Both the position numbers and the translations under genes were made by a program. Shown in pieces: positions 44,230 to 56,644 of a stretch of DNA of 64,000 nt. A model generated the notes under the pieces. That model searched no databases, had not been told where the DNA came from, and worked only from the letters and a program-made list of their open reading frames with translations. This DNA comes from Pararge aegeria (Eukaryota; Arthropoda; Insecta; Lepidoptera; Nymphalidae): positions 2,924,001 through 2,988,000 of the forward strand of contig NC_053201.1 of the NCBI RefSeq assembly GCF_905163445.1. Reading direction: 5' to 3'. Positions within the stretch are counted from its first letter, which is position 1, and the number at the start of each line of letters is the position of its first letter.

Positions 44230-44475
44230 TCGTTTTTTTTTTTATGACAATACACACATCGCCATCTAGACCCAAAGTAAGCGTAGCTTTTGTTATGGGT
44301 ACTAAGATGACTGATGAATATTTTTATAAATAATATACATAGATACTTATAAAATACAGATAAACACCCAGACACCGAAGAACATTTGTGTTCATCACAC
44401 AAGCATTTTCCAGTTGTGGGAATCGAACCCACGGCCTTGGACTCAGAAAGCAGGTTCGCTCCCCACTGCGCCGTC
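44230..44475 (-). mobile_element. SINE-A, near full length
   Basis: Minus-strand head ('gcgcagtggggagcgaacc', 'gggttcgattcccac' near 44417-44431) to the tail, beginning with a T-run at 44232. Confidence 0.85.
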
Positions 44476-46066
44476 ATAGACCGTATAGACGCATAGTTTC
44501 TAAGGGGATGTTGGAAAATATTTGTTACTTTTATTTTGAACAATAATTTAAAAAAAAAAGAAGACCGTAATATAAGTAAAAGACATCAATACTACGCATT
44601 ACCCTACTACTTAAAACAAATATATTTCGAAAAACCTGCAACTAATTAATATAGTATAAAGCATGAAAAAATAAAAGATTTAAAAAACTTTTCATTAATT
44701 AAAATATCCATTTTTATTTATCGGTAACTGTTCCTAGATAAATATTCTAATATAATAATTTACAAAATATCAATTATTTTTGTAATCTTTACTTTCATTT
44801 AATACAAAAGATCTTGCTGAATAATCGTAGGTACTCATAATAAAAGGATTGGCAGATCATACTTCAAGGCAATATGTCGTCACAGTTGACGTTAATTCGT
44901 CGGAAGTTACTCGTAAACTTTTACGATATCGCCGATTGCCTTCCGAGACGACGCCGAGAAAGGATTTCGATGTTTCGGACGTAGATTCTTAGATTTATAC
45001 TCTACCTCTGCAACGAAAATTTTTGCATGCATGCATAAGTACTTACGTTATGTAAAAAAAAAACTCAAAGCAAACATGTAAGGAGATCATATTTTAACAT
45101 CTTCAAATGATTTATTTCTTTAAGATTTGGGCGGTGTAGTTTTAAAAACTTACCTTTTTAGTTGTTCGTTTATTAGTAATAAATATTATTTACCAAAAAC
45201 CTTCTTGATATAGACAAGGTTATCAAAGTTATTAAGATTCTTCATTAGGATGAAAGTTCGTGTCGCCTTTGTTGACTTTCCTCTTTTATATAATTGATCG
45301 TAAATATCAGGTTCTGTAAGTCACACTTTCTTGAGGATAAATTATTAAGACTGCCAATGATACCGTTTACAGGACCATGACAGTAGGTCTGGATTTTTTA
45401 TGAGAATAGAAAATAGAAGTAAATGCAAAAAACATAAGAAAGTAGGTAATAAATAACTATCGCTCTGGCCACTGACATAAAAAAACAATATAGATAAAAG
45501 GTAATATAATGTCTGATAATACAATGGTCCACCTAAGAGTACTTGATTGAGAAATAAACTCCTTCTACAAACACAGACCACTGAGTTCAACTTCAGTAAC
45601 TAAAAAAAACAATAGTGATAAATTGTAAATGGAACATCAGAAATACTCGACATTTGAACCTGAACCCTTCGGTAAAGATCAACTTGATCTAAACACTAGG
45701 CCATGATCGGTGGATTCAATAATTTTGACATACAATAATGCAGTTGTGACTTACAAAATTAGCTCCTCTGTCATCAACATAAGATGATAAATACAATATG
45801 AAAGTGCATATAGACCCTGGTTTTATGCATAAAGTGGGTGGTGATACAATAAATTTTAAATCCATTAGTCGTTGTAAGCAAGTACACATGTTCTGGGTCG
45901 TGATCTCACTCCATTTAACATTACGAGGTTTAAATTCGGTGAATTGTTACCTCTCCGATTTGAAATGGTAGCCGCCCCTCGGATATTTTTTATTTTAGTA
46001 ATTGATTTTAAAAATTCTCCGTGCTTCTGAATTGATGCCTATAGACATGTGGATTATGATTATATA
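44476..46066. other. AT-rich DNA, repeat-poor
   Basis: No family copy and no convincing exon. Confidence 0.45.
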
Positions 46067-46750
46067 TTATACTAGCTAACCAGCCCAACTTCGTCTGCAC
46101 CAAATGATATTAATTACAGGTTTTAATATCTTTAAAAAACCTAGAAACTAATTGCAGCGCCGTCTACCAGTTCTAGTTTTATTTCCAAACTATATTCATC
46201 CATACATCCATCCTCTCAAACATTCGCATTATAATATTAGTAGTATGATACGCATGCATTCGCTCGCTGTCCCATATGCCTTGCGACTTGCTGTTATCTG
46301 TGAAGAGTTATGTCCTTTATCTCCGATAATAGTTATCAGATCTTCATTAAAATTAGATGTTTGATAATATACATGTTTTATAGTATATACACTTTCAAAT
46401 AAAAAAATAATTATTCATATTGGTTCAAATTTCACGGAGCTATGAAGTAAAATTGGTAAAAATTTTCATCCCATTTCCCGTAGGAAACTTATAGTTTATC
46501 GGGAATAAAAGTAACCTATATGTTGACCCGGAATACCAGCTACCACTATACCAAATTTTATATAAATCCGTTCAGTAATTTTCACGTGATGCCCAGACAG
46601 ACAGACAGACAGGCAGACAAAAATTAAATAAAAATCTGTTATGGATTCAGTATCGATTATAAAGCAACCCCCGGTTATAATTTACAAAAAATATTAAATG
46701 TACAGAAATCTTCTAGTTACAGTTTTATTACAAGTATAGATATTATATAT
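46067..46750 (-). mobile_element. Helitron-like element, copy 2 of the 5265 family
   Basis: The minus strand ends 'cagacgaagttgggctggttagctag' (CTAG near 46069-46072), with the GACGAAGT core typical of Helitron 3' ends. 46240-46750 aligns with 5265-5785. Tandem 'cagacaga' units lie at 46592-46618. Confidence 0.65.
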
Positions 46751-49700
46751 TTCCAAAGTTACCAAGGTAATCTCGAATAAACTAAAATTTTCTTTAAAAT
46801 GGTACCCAAATCTTAAAAGGATAATATTGCAAGTTTTGATTATTAACCTAACTAATGTCTTACTTCCAAGACATGGCTTCTTTTTTCAAGGATCTCAAAT
46901 TTGAACCATACCGTTATAGTTCAAATTTGAATAACAATAATAATTTCAATTGCGGATACCTAGAAGAACCTGATAAAAGAAGAGCAACTTGTTTTAAGAA
47001 CAACTTAAATCACTAATTTTATGTAACAAATTTTGAGGGTGATTTAATCATAATCCATCATTTTCATGATATCTTTTAAAAAATATGTTGATGACATAGC
47101 AGCTTTTCATACTTTTTTCTTACTTCGCATATTTTTATTGCCTCTAACTGGCTGGAAGCTATCTCTTTATTAAATACGGCAATGGAGGATATTTCAAATT
47201 AAATTAACACTTGCCAGCGATCGTATTTTTTGGGGAAACGTTTTAAGTACGCAAACCCATTCGTCCATTGTAATCGGATAAACACTTTTAACGGTTCCCC
47301 GCTCAATAATTTTGTTTCCCTTCGGTCATTCCAATTCCACTAATAACGTTGCGTCAAAATTCGATTTACGTAAAAAATGTATTTTTTTTCTCTCCCCTTG
47401 CGTAATCGTTCAAGCGAAGAAAGCATTAGCGTCATTGCCACTGACTTAACCCTACACTACCCTAACTATTTCAATAATAACATCGAATTCCCATTTATCT
47501 CTTTGCCAATTGTCACATATCTACCTTATTTAATTCTATCTTTTGGTTAATATTATTTCTAACTATGATTAATAGTTTGCTTGGGTTTTTTAATCGTTTG
47601 TTGTGGTAGAAATGCTTGGATAGATAATTTCAATAAATGGTTTTCACAGTTATAGAACGCCATACCTTTTTGTAGTGTAACTGATTGATGGTACTAATAC
47701 CACGAAAAATTACATTTAAACACACCACAGTAACTGTACATTCTTCTCTGTTTCATCTTGTAAACCCAAGCCTAATGAAGTTATAGATCTTTAAAGACAC
47801 TCTGAGGATAAAGAGAGCTATGCCTGGATTTTTTTGTAATTAAAGCTATATAGCTTTGGTAAATCTCCTACCATGAGTAAAGACGATATCCTAGCAAGGA
47901 CACGTACAGCTTAGACTCGTAGAGTAAGCATTGCCACAAAACACCTATGTACATTATAAAGTAGTTGATGTCGATGGGAATATACTGCAGACCAGATGTC
48001 TAATATAAATTCATTGTATAATTTTTACTCCGGAGATTTTGCTGGTTTATTTAAAAACATTGACATTTTATGACGTAATAGGATAAGTAGAAATAAAAAA
48101 GAATGATATTGTGTCACAAACAAAAAAATACTGTAAACTTACACCTACGGCTAAACTATTGTTAGTCAAGCCATAAATATGTCAATTTTGGAATGTCCAA
48201 AGTAGAGAGAGGACTTCAAAATTAACCCCTCTTGTGACACTGGAACGAATTTTATCGCATCTACACTTGAACTGGACAAAAATTCCCTTAAAATACATTG
48301 TCCGTGAACTGTAGGGGTCATTTGTACCGGTCACACCAAATTTTGGTGTTAACAATGATACAATGACTGCACTTGTTCAGCTTTTCTTGTTAAAATATTC
48401 TTGTTATCTTTATACAAAATATCAATGAATAGAATAAAAATATAGAACATACGAGTAGGATATTATAAACCAATATAATAATATTATAACCATGCATACG
48501 GCAGAATAATTTTTTAACTACCTTTGTATGACTTTTACCTTAACTTAACACATACAAAAATATTCGGAAGATTATTTACATTAACAGTTATGTGTACAAG
48601 AAGCAGTCTTTCAGTTACAGAAAAAAATATTCAATTTGGTATTTAATTTGATTAGCTGCTTTGAAATGCCTAAATGCAGAATTTAATGTTTTAGTTTTTT
48701 ACCACTGGTGTAGACTCCAATTATTTTAAATATTGCCTAGAGTTAATGTAGATTCTAGATAGATTCCCATAAAAAAATCACTGCGTACCTCAGCCAGAAA
48801 GAAAAAGTATATAGAAGCAAATAAGGTAAGGCTACTGACTTTAACTTCACAGTGCCTGCAGATTTTAGTTTCAAATATATGAAACAAAATTTAAGCTCAG
48901 TCCGTAAATGTACTGACCATTGTAGTAAATATCAAAGTTATCTCTCTATTCGGTAGGATTCTGTAAACAGAGCCAATAACGGATTTTCTGAGTCGTAAAA
49001 TACAATGTGGCCGATTCAGCATGCGAGATTAAAATTTAACTACCCATTTGCTAATGGACAGTCACGGTCATAAGATGTTATTGTTGCAATATTGACCACG
49101 TGACAATGTAAGTGTTGAGGGTAATATAGCAAATTTGTGTATATGGAGTAAAGGGAACTAATGGATAGATAATGTTGAGTTTTATAACAAAATGCAGTAT
49201 TGGTTTCTGCAGTAATTTCAGTTCTAGACGAATAATAACGTAAAATAGTCAAAAACAAACCTGATAACCTACTCGTTTATAATTATAATTAAATAAATTT
49301 CTTGTTATTAAATGGCAACTGTCAAGTAACTCGAAGCGCATTAAAAACTTTTGAAAGCAGACGTTAATAAGTCCAGCAATATGCCTCATTATATGAACAA
49401 TCATCTTGAAATGAATCGTTAATCCTTCATGTACACTCAAATTAAAAAAGTTCAGTAGCAAATTGTATTTACCTGTCATTACAACTTATAAAATGACCTA
49501 ACCTGACATACCTAACTTACAGAATTTAATAAATATTTATTATCAAATTCAACCTAAGGAACTTATGAAATTAAATTAAATAAAAGACATTTTTATGCGT
49601 GCTCACAATTTTTCATATTGGCATAGATGATGCTGATCTTTTTTTACGTAAATTAAAGTTACGAGGGTTACGATATATTTTATAATATAGTAATTAACAA

Positions 49701-51384
49701 AGTGATAAATATCTATCGCGCTAAAATCAAAATTGTTCGTTCTGAATGACAAAATAAATTTCATATGCGTGTGGACGGTAACGCACCATCATCAGCGAAA
49801 GGGTTAACTTAATTAAGGCCAATTAATTAATATGCAATTTAATTTGATATTTTGTAAAGTAGCGTTTACACGACATTTTTGACACGATGTGGGCCGATGA
49901 TTATCTTTGGATGCATCTTTTAATTACGTCAAATTTGTGGTTTGCAGCATAATTACTAAATAGAATTTATGTTTTCGTGTTTATTTAGTTTGTGTTTCAT
50001 TCTGACATTTCGTCTGTATCTGACTTTATTGTCTTTGTACGGCTTTAACAGATGATTTTGAAAAGTTTTGCAGTTACCAAGAATACCTAGCTTGCATTCT
50101 GGAAACAATCATATGATACTTGTTAGCTTGTGAAAATAAACGGTTTCAGTGGTATTAAATAATAAAAGTGTGTGCGTGTAACCTTTACGCGCGATTGAAG
50201 TAATACTTTTATTTTTGTTTATTGATGAAGGAGTAAAATATTCCTGAGACTCCGCCATTTCATTTAATATTCACTATTTCATTTTATTTAATTTTCTACT
50301 TAAAATTCACTAATATCACTTTCACATTTTATAAATATTTTTATTTGTTAAATAGAATAATTAAGAGTATAAAATAGAAGGTTAGTTCAGCACATGTCAA
50401 TATAGCCTTGAATATTATAGAATGTCGCAATCGTCAGAAAATTTATTTATTACAAAAGTAATAAAGAAACAAGTATATTTATAGATTTTCAATAAAACTT
50501 TGCAATTTAAAATATTTTTTTAAACCTTTTGTATTTTTATTCACTTTGCTATTCACAATTTATCCGTTTGAAAATATTGGAAATAAATAATTCTTAGTGA
50601 TTATGATATTTGCCACTGGCTGGCGTATAAGTGAAGAAGCTTGGAGTATTTGACATATACTTACGACCAATCCAAATTATTATTTTGAAATAGCTGAAAC
50701 TACACAGACGTCTGACATAATCGTTACTTCCGTCAAAAAAAATCTGAGTTACGCCCTAGTCGCGCCTAAAGAAGTCTTACTTCAAAAAAATACATTGACG
50801 CAGACAACAAACAGCTAGCGCAGAGTATAATAAACTAAATTATTGTCAATCATTAAACTTGAAACTCCATTAAAAACCATTAGACACCATAAACATGACG
50901 TCAACTGTAAAATGCGACTGTCAATAACACTCAATCGATCGATTGTGAAGTGTCAAATCCTTTGTTATTACGTAATGGTCTGTCACAACATGTAACTTTG
51001 TAATGGCGTCCAATTGTGACGTTTATAGACGCTGCGATTGATAAATTGTGTGATGAAATCTATTAGACGTTTCTCAGGATTGGTGGATTAAAAAAAAATA
51101 AGTTATAATATCAAAATCTTCAAAATTTTAAAATGATTATCTTGACGCACATTACTATGTGAATATCTACAATCCAGTTTATTTTAGTCGATTAAATACA
51201 ACTGCCCGCATTAGGTACGTAGTAAACTCTATTTTTTTCTGCGTTTTATTTTTACTTATATCAACCCTTTGCTAGCCAAATATGTGACTGAAAGTATACA
51301 AGAAATTCTCATGAAATGACTCTGTTTTACGAAATAAGTTGGGTGAATACCGCTTGAAATACCGACTGAGAAAGTACTTGCATA
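46751..51384. other. Long repeat-poor stretch
   Basis: 4.6 kb without any of the families recognised elsewhere in the window. Open frames are at most 76 codons and look random. Possible intron or intergenic DNA with regulatory content, which cannot be judged from one sequence. Confidence 0.5.
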
Positions 51385-51727
51385 TCATAATTATCGACCC
51401 ATTACGGGCCAACTATAGGGCCAAATCTGTTAAACATAGACTGACAGCTCACACACACACACACACATCGGCCCACTACAGGGCACGGGTTTCCTCCGAC
51501 AATTAGAAGGGTTTCGACCGTAGTCCACCATGCTGGCCCAGTGCGGATAAGTGAACCTTTGAGAACATTATGGAGAACTCTCATGCAAGCAGGTTTGTTC
51601 AGATGTTTTCCTTCACCATTGAAGCAAGTGATATTATATAATAATTACTTTAAATGCACATAACCTAGGAAACTAAGTGGTGCGTTCGGGGATTCGTACT
51701 CGGCCCACCGAAAGTGAAGCCGATGTG
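51385..51727 (-). mobile_element. SINE-B with (CA)n insertion
   Basis: Minus-strand head near 51690-51727 and full body. About 60 bp containing (CA)9 (51450-51467) lies between two versions of the 'cccattacgggccaac' / 'cggcccactacagggca' end. Confidence 0.75.
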
Positions 51728-52274
51728 AGGACCTAATTAGAAATTAAATAGAACAACACTTATTTTTTACATAGCATATAAAGAACAGATATAGCTAACT
51801 ACTTGATTATATATTTTTAAACTTTTTTATATTTTTTAGTAAATTCAAATTCAGAATTCTGAATTTACTAAAAAGTACTATTCAATAAAAAAAAAATTGC
51901 TACTAAGCGATGTTTACCTGGCCACCTCGCAGCAGACATGTTATTATTGTAGAGAAATGTTATAGAACTATTGGTGATTTTTATTAATCTACACTTAATT
52001 GCGATGAAAAAAAAACCTGTGCCTAGTGCAGGCTAATTCATCGCGGGTAACACCGTGTCATGGAGGAAAGTACCTATATAAATGCAAATTTTCCTGTAAA
52101 CCACCCCCAGAATTCTGATGTTTTTTCCAGGACTAATGTAGGTACTCTCTTCTACTCTCCGTCCTTTCAACTATGTTTATGCCAAGAATCAAGTCGAATG
52201 ATTGCATTGTTACGTCGTAAAGGAAGATATACAAAAAAAACACACTTTCGCATTTTCAATAATAATATCAGTAA
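51728..52274. other. Unassigned DNA
   Basis: A palindrome 'ttttagtaaattca' / 'tgaatttactaaaa' (about 51836-51876) surrounds a LINE-tail-like 'aattcagaattc'. Confidence 0.4.
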
Positions 52275-52436
52275 GAATTTATTTTATTTTTATTTATACT
52301 CTTTATTTGCACACAAATAAAAATACAGAACAAGAATAAAATAAAAAACGCAGACAGAAGAAGTATACAAAAGGCGGCCTTATCGCTTAGAAGAATCTCT
52401 AAGAATAATAGTGAGTTAAGGTTATTTTTGACGGAC
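52275..52436 (-). mobile_element. LINE-3 3' end
   Basis: 'ctctttatttgcacac' and 'ggcggccttatcgcttagaa' match the family. Confidence 0.6.
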
Positions 52437-52533
52437 TAAGTAAACTGACCACATGGTAAGGAGATAAATATCCCCCATAAACAGAACAACACTTCGCAGG
52501 GCATGCAAGGAATACGTCCTACAAAGTGCCACG
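52437..52533 (-). mobile_element. SINE-D 3' portion
   Basis: The complement reads 'gtaggacgtattccttgcat' and 'gccctgcgaagtgttgttc', as at 8410-8445 and 58860-58900. Confidence 0.6.
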
Positions 52534-52536
52534 CTT

Positions 52537-52850
52537 CCAGTCAAAGTCAAAGTCAAAGTCAAAAATATCTTTATTCGAGTAGGCCCATAGGTGGCACTTT
52601 TGATGCGTAGATAAGAATTACAAGGTAGTGTGATGATGGCGATAACCACATTCGTAACCTTAAAACTAAAGCTACGAGGGTTAAAAACGCGTCCTGGTCA
52701 GTAGAAGCCCAAAACAAACTTAGCCGGGTGTTTTTTTTGTTGTTACCATCTCAGATTGTCATTTAAAATTATTAGAAGAGCAACCTGGTTAGAGCAATCA
52801 TTCACACTCAAGCTTTTTTTATCGATTACGTAGTCCTTTGTCCTATAATA
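52537..52850 (-). mobile_element. LINE-2 3' portion
   Basis: The tail has four 'agtcaa' units (52537-52562), then the UTR ('agtaggcccataggtggcac'), then a minus-strand coding end with KDYVIDKK-like residues. It matches the plus copy at 54255-54548. Confidence 0.75.
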
Positions 52851-53212
52851 GTCCATCGCAGGTTCCATCAACCAAGGCGTAGATGTAGGCTAATGGTTCA
52901 GACATTATAAATAAAAGTAAGCATGATATAGGTACCTACAATAAAGTATTTTCCAATTAAATAGAAAAACGTAATAATTTTTACGATAGCAAATAAAAAT
53001 CGGCGGACATTATTGAGGTGGAAAATGGGGTGTAAAAATTTAAGGAGTTTGCAGGACTCACTCAAAAATATGACGCGGAATTGCTCGTAAATGTGGGTAA
53101 ATAATACAAAATACAATAAGTGGCAATATTGACGAGAAGAAATATCTACGATCTTCCTTGTAATTGAGGTACACCGAGAACCAACTACAAAGGTAGGTAA
53201 GATTCGCAGAGA
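52851..53212. other. Unassigned DNA
   Basis: A 107-codon minus frame (52898-53221) is rich in Leu, Ile and Phe. No family or exon signal was recognised. Confidence 0.35.
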
Positions 53213-53269
53213 TAGGTACATCGATTCTTTAAAAAACTAAGCTAGTTTTTTAAAGAATCGATGTACCTA
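53213..53269. repeat. Perfect hairpin, 27-bp arms, 3-base loop
   Basis: 53213-53239 and 53243-53269 are exact reverse complements separated by AGC. No copy of the arm was seen elsewhere. Confidence 0.95.
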
Positions 53270-53499
53270 AGGCACAGATCAGGATCATAATCTTTAAAAG
53301 GCCACCCACCCGATTTTTTTTTTAATCGTGCGAAGACGATGAAGCCTGTTTCACGCTGTTTGTTCTCCCAAAAACTACAGATATATAAACAGTTTATATG
53401 TAGCTGATGGAAAGCGTACCGTGACGATGAGGCGACTTCCAAGAAGCTATCACTTTAAAAATATTATCTTAACCAGAAGTTCTTTGGGAATATGTTACT

Positions 53500-53575
53500 G
53501 CGCTTTCCAGTCCGGGGACACCACTCCAGTACCTTGAGTTCAGTCCATCGGTTCTTGGAGCTACGTGAAAGAAAT
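53500..53575 (-). mobile_element. RTE-type LINE internal fragment
   Basis: 'ccactccagtaccttgagtt' and 'tcggttcttggagctacgtg' resemble 1765-1815 in the RTE copy. Decayed. Confidence 0.45.
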
Positions 53576-53915
53576 GTCAGTGTGCCCAAAGCTTTACCTC
53601 TCGTTGTCACCATCCAGGCGTCATAAGGGCGCGTTCGCACCGCGCGGAGTCTCGCTCGTAAACATTTACGACCCGAGGGGATTAAACGTACGAGATAGTT
53701 TTATTAAAAAACATCTATTGCTATTGTTTTCCATCTATTCGGAGGACGACCTTATAAGAAGAAGAAACACTTAATTATTATACGCAAAGGAATATAAAAA
53801 TGTAGAGAAGTTTATCATCGTTATAATAATTATTCATGTATTTGCATAGAATCGTGGGAATGAAATAGCAGGATGTATGAGAGTTACTAGGTTACATAAA
53901 ATTCATAATTCGTTT
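53576..53915. other. Unassigned DNA, partly GC-rich
   Basis: 53610-53690 is GC-richer ('gcgcgttcgcaccgcgcgga'). 53755-53775 carries a (GAA)n-like minus-strand tail. Confidence 0.35.
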
Positions 53916-54075
53916 ACAATGAATGAATGAATGAATACACTTTTATTGTACACAAAAAAAAAGTAGTTACAGAGATATAAATACAAAGCAAGAGAGTACA
54001 ATGTGGTGGCCTTATCGCTACATAGCGATTTCTTCCAGGCAACCAATGCGTAAAAGGAAAAAACATAGAAAAGAG
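53916..54075 (-). mobile_element. LINE-3 3' end with (GAAT)n tail
   Basis: Very similar to 36640-36800, including 'gtggccttatcgctacatag' and the 'gaatgaatgaat' tail. Confidence 0.75.
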
Positions 54076-54254
54076 GTAGGTGGTGCAATAAATAAGATAT
54101 AAAAATTATACAAATATATAAATTATATTTATATTTATTTTTATATTATTATATTTATTTAAATACAAATAAGATATAAACATACATACAATTACCCATA
54201 ATTAATGTAAACTACTAACAATCATATACAACATATTTAAATATGTAAATATAC

Positions 54255-54548
54255 TACCCATTGACATCTTAGAGATTTCTCTTAAAAAGTTGAAGGTTTG
54301 TATTAAACGTAAGTTTATAGAAAAGGCTTATTATAGTATAAAGGACTACGTAATCGATCAAGAAGCTTGGGTGTGAATGATTGCTCTAACCAGGTTGCTC
54401 TTCTAATGATTTTAAATGACAATGTGAGACGGTGATAACAAAAAAAAATCACTTGGATGAGTTTGTTGTGGGCTTCTTCTTAGACCAGGATGCGTTTGAA
54501 ACCCTCATAGCTTAAGTGTTAAGTTTTTGACTTTGACTTTGACTTTGA
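54255..54548 (+). mobile_element. LINE-2 3' portion with (GACTTT)n tail
   Basis: The plus strand reads LKKLKVCIKRKFIEKAYYSI, then KDYVIDQEAWV and stop. A UTR follows, ending in 'gactttgactttgacttt' at 54527-54548. This is the C-terminal end of a LINE RT. Confidence 0.8.
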
Positions 54549-54617
54549 TGAGAAGTGTTGCTTTGTTTATAGGTTATGGTATCACTTACCATCAGGTGGG
54601 CCATCTGCTTGGTCCAA
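54549..54617 (+). mobile_element. SINE-D 3' tail
   Basis: 'cttaccatcaggtgggccat' and 'ctgcttggtcc' form the usual end of this class. Confidence 0.5.
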
Positions 54618-54900
54618 ATTCAAATTCAAAATTTCTTTATTCATGTAGGCCTATCACAGGCACTTATGAAGCGTTCATACATATACAGTTTACATAATTG
54701 TAAGGGTATAGTGATAACTTCGTACGCCAACTTAAACCCGAAGCTACGAGGGTTCCAAACGCGCCCTGGTCTAAGAAGAGCCTACAAAAAACTTAGCCGG
54801 CTTTTTTTTTTGTTGTCACCATCTCACAGTTTATTAATATTAAGATATGAAGCTAGAGCAATTCACACCCAAGCTTTTTTATCGTTCAAGTAATCCTTAA
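54618..54900 (-). mobile_element. LINE-2 3' portion
   Basis: Tail 'caaattcaaattc', the UTR, and the minus-strand coding remnant near 54870-54900. It lies tail to tail with 54255-54548. Confidence 0.75.
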
Positions 54901-55086
54901 AATTCCGGTCTGGTCCGTCAATTGTTACTATGAATAAAACTGGCAAGTGCGAGACTTGCCCAACGATGCTTCTCTAGTGTAGGGAGTACTTTGTTGTTAG
55001 AATAGAAAAATGTTTCATGATAAGGCATGCCATCAGCCATCATCAGTCAATATTGGATAGAAGCAGGCGTTACTTTGCGGAAATCC

Positions 55087-55365
55087 ATGATATATTATCA
55101 AAATTAAGCTTAATTTGCTATACTCCGCGAAAAGCAGGAGAATCTGTGTGGTGTAATTTATAATTTCTTCAATTCTTATACTCCACACCAAACAGATCTT
55201 CGGCAATATACCTTCAACGCACGTTTCGCTCCGAAACCGGAGCATCCTCAGGAGATGGATTGTTGTTTGTTTAACAATTATTCATTGTAAAGTCAACATC
55301 TCCTGAGGATGCTCCTGCTTTTTGCGAAGTATAGCAAATTAAGCTTAATTTTGATAATATATCAT
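55087..55365. mobile_element. Foldback-1 element, two-armed
   Basis: Arms 55087-55140 and 55312-55365 pair at 52 of 54 positions. An inner pair ('ggagcatcctcaggagatg' at about 55238 and its complement at about 55297) also pairs. No transposase. A one-armed relative is at 27148-27342. Confidence 0.8.
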
Positions 55366-55514
55366 CAGTCAAGCCATGTATAAAATACTTACAATAACAC
55401 ATGACACAAACAACTATCTAAATTGGTGCAGCCGTTCGGAAGTTACGGGCGTATAATGCATTTCGTAGATTCTTTTTGTTTTAAATAGAGATAGAGAAGA
55501 CAGATAGAATTGAG

Positions 55515-55748
55515 AGAGTGTGCAGCGGGCAGCGACCCTGCTTTTTGAGTCCAACTAGAACATGTTTGTGTGATGAGCATGAATGTTTTTCAGTGTCTAA
55601 TTTTTTATATGTATATTCTAAGTATTTATGTATATAATTCATAAAAATATTCATCAGTCATCTTAGTATCCATAACACAAGGAGAAGCTACGCTTACTTT
55701 GGGGCTAGATGGCGATGTGTGTATTGTCACAGTAAGTATATATATATT
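55515..55748 (+). mobile_element. SINE-A with damaged head
   Basis: The A-box half is present ('gcagcgggcagcgaccctgc') but the B box is deleted between 55548 and 55560. Body and tail are normal. Confidence 0.75.
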
Positions 55749-55804
55749 TTTTTTTAAATCAATTCATCAGCCATTACTTATTAAACTCGATATAATACTT
55801 TTTT

Positions 55805-56022
55805 TTTTCATTGTAAACTGTAAAATGATGTTAAAAAAGAGCAATCTTCTGAGTTTCTTGTCGGCTCTTCTCGGTGGAATCTGCTTTTCGAACCGGTGGT
55901 AGAGTCACTACAGATTGACTTGACGTTTCAAAAGTGCTTATAAACTGGGCTTACTACTTACTATTTTATAAAATAATTATGAATTTGAATTTCGTATTTG
56001 AATTTTGAATTTTGAATTTGAA
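55805..56022 (+). mobile_element. LINE-1 3' UTR and tail
   Basis: 'gagtttcttgtcggctcttc', 'cgaaccggtggtagagtcac' and an imperfect (TTTGAA)n tail at 55979-56020. An extra AT stretch interrupts it near 55950-55975. Confidence 0.75.
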
Positions 56023-56334
56023 TAGTTAACAGCTAAAAGCACAAAGTTGACCAGTGTGTGAATCCAGTGCAACGAAAGTTCACAACGTCACTTAACTTCA
56101 TTAACAGCCCGACCGCGACAGAGTGACCACCGAGAAATCGGATTACTGACCACCGGTCACTCATTATGAACGAATATTATATGAAATCCGCACAAATGAC
56201 GCTGTGCCGACGGCAAATCAGAAATCGAGAAATACAGTTTTTACCAATACTTTTCCCTCGGGTGTACTACGTAATATAACAGTGAACGCCGCAGCATCCT
56301 CTATGCTACTACTACCATATTATGCAATCACCAA
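56023..56334. other. Unassigned DNA
   Basis: No feature recognised. Confidence 0.35.
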
Positions 56335-56430
56335 CTGTCCATTGGGAGAGGCCTTTAGTCCAGCAGTGGACTGTTATAGGCTATAATTGATTATACAAAT
56401 GAAAAGCTATTGATTGATTGATTGTACAAA
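56335..56430 (+). mobile_element. RTE-like LINE end with (TTGA)n tail
   Basis: The plus strand reads ERPLVQQWTVIGYN and stop, followed by 'attgattgattgattg' at 56413-56428. Confidence 0.6.
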
Positions 56431-56574
56431 TAAGAGAGCTAAAGGTTATTGCACACAGTAACAGAGAGCAGTGCTACTCTTTACATTTTCTTATGGTATC
56501 CTATTTTGCGCTTGCCTACAACACACGTATGCTATTGGGAGACTTTGGCCGAGGCTAGTTACTGCTTCTACATA

Positions 56575-56640
56575 GGCTGAGTTTCATGCCGGCTTCTCCT
56601 CGGTAGAATTAGCCTTCCGAACCGGTGGTAAAATCTTATA
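56575..56640 (+). mobile_element. LINE-1 UTR scrap
   Basis: 'ccggcttctcctcggtagaa' and 'ccgaaccggtggtaaaa' only. Confidence 0.5.
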
Positions 56641-56644
56641 TTAT

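Noticed and set aside
44016..44543. 175-codon minus-strand open frame
   Set aside because: It crosses a SINE-A copy and unrelated flanks; the translation of the SINE head is not a protein domain.
52898..53221. 107-codon hydrophobic minus frame as a membrane protein
   Set aside because: AT-rich DNA read on this strand gives Leu/Ile/Phe-rich frames by chance; no other support.
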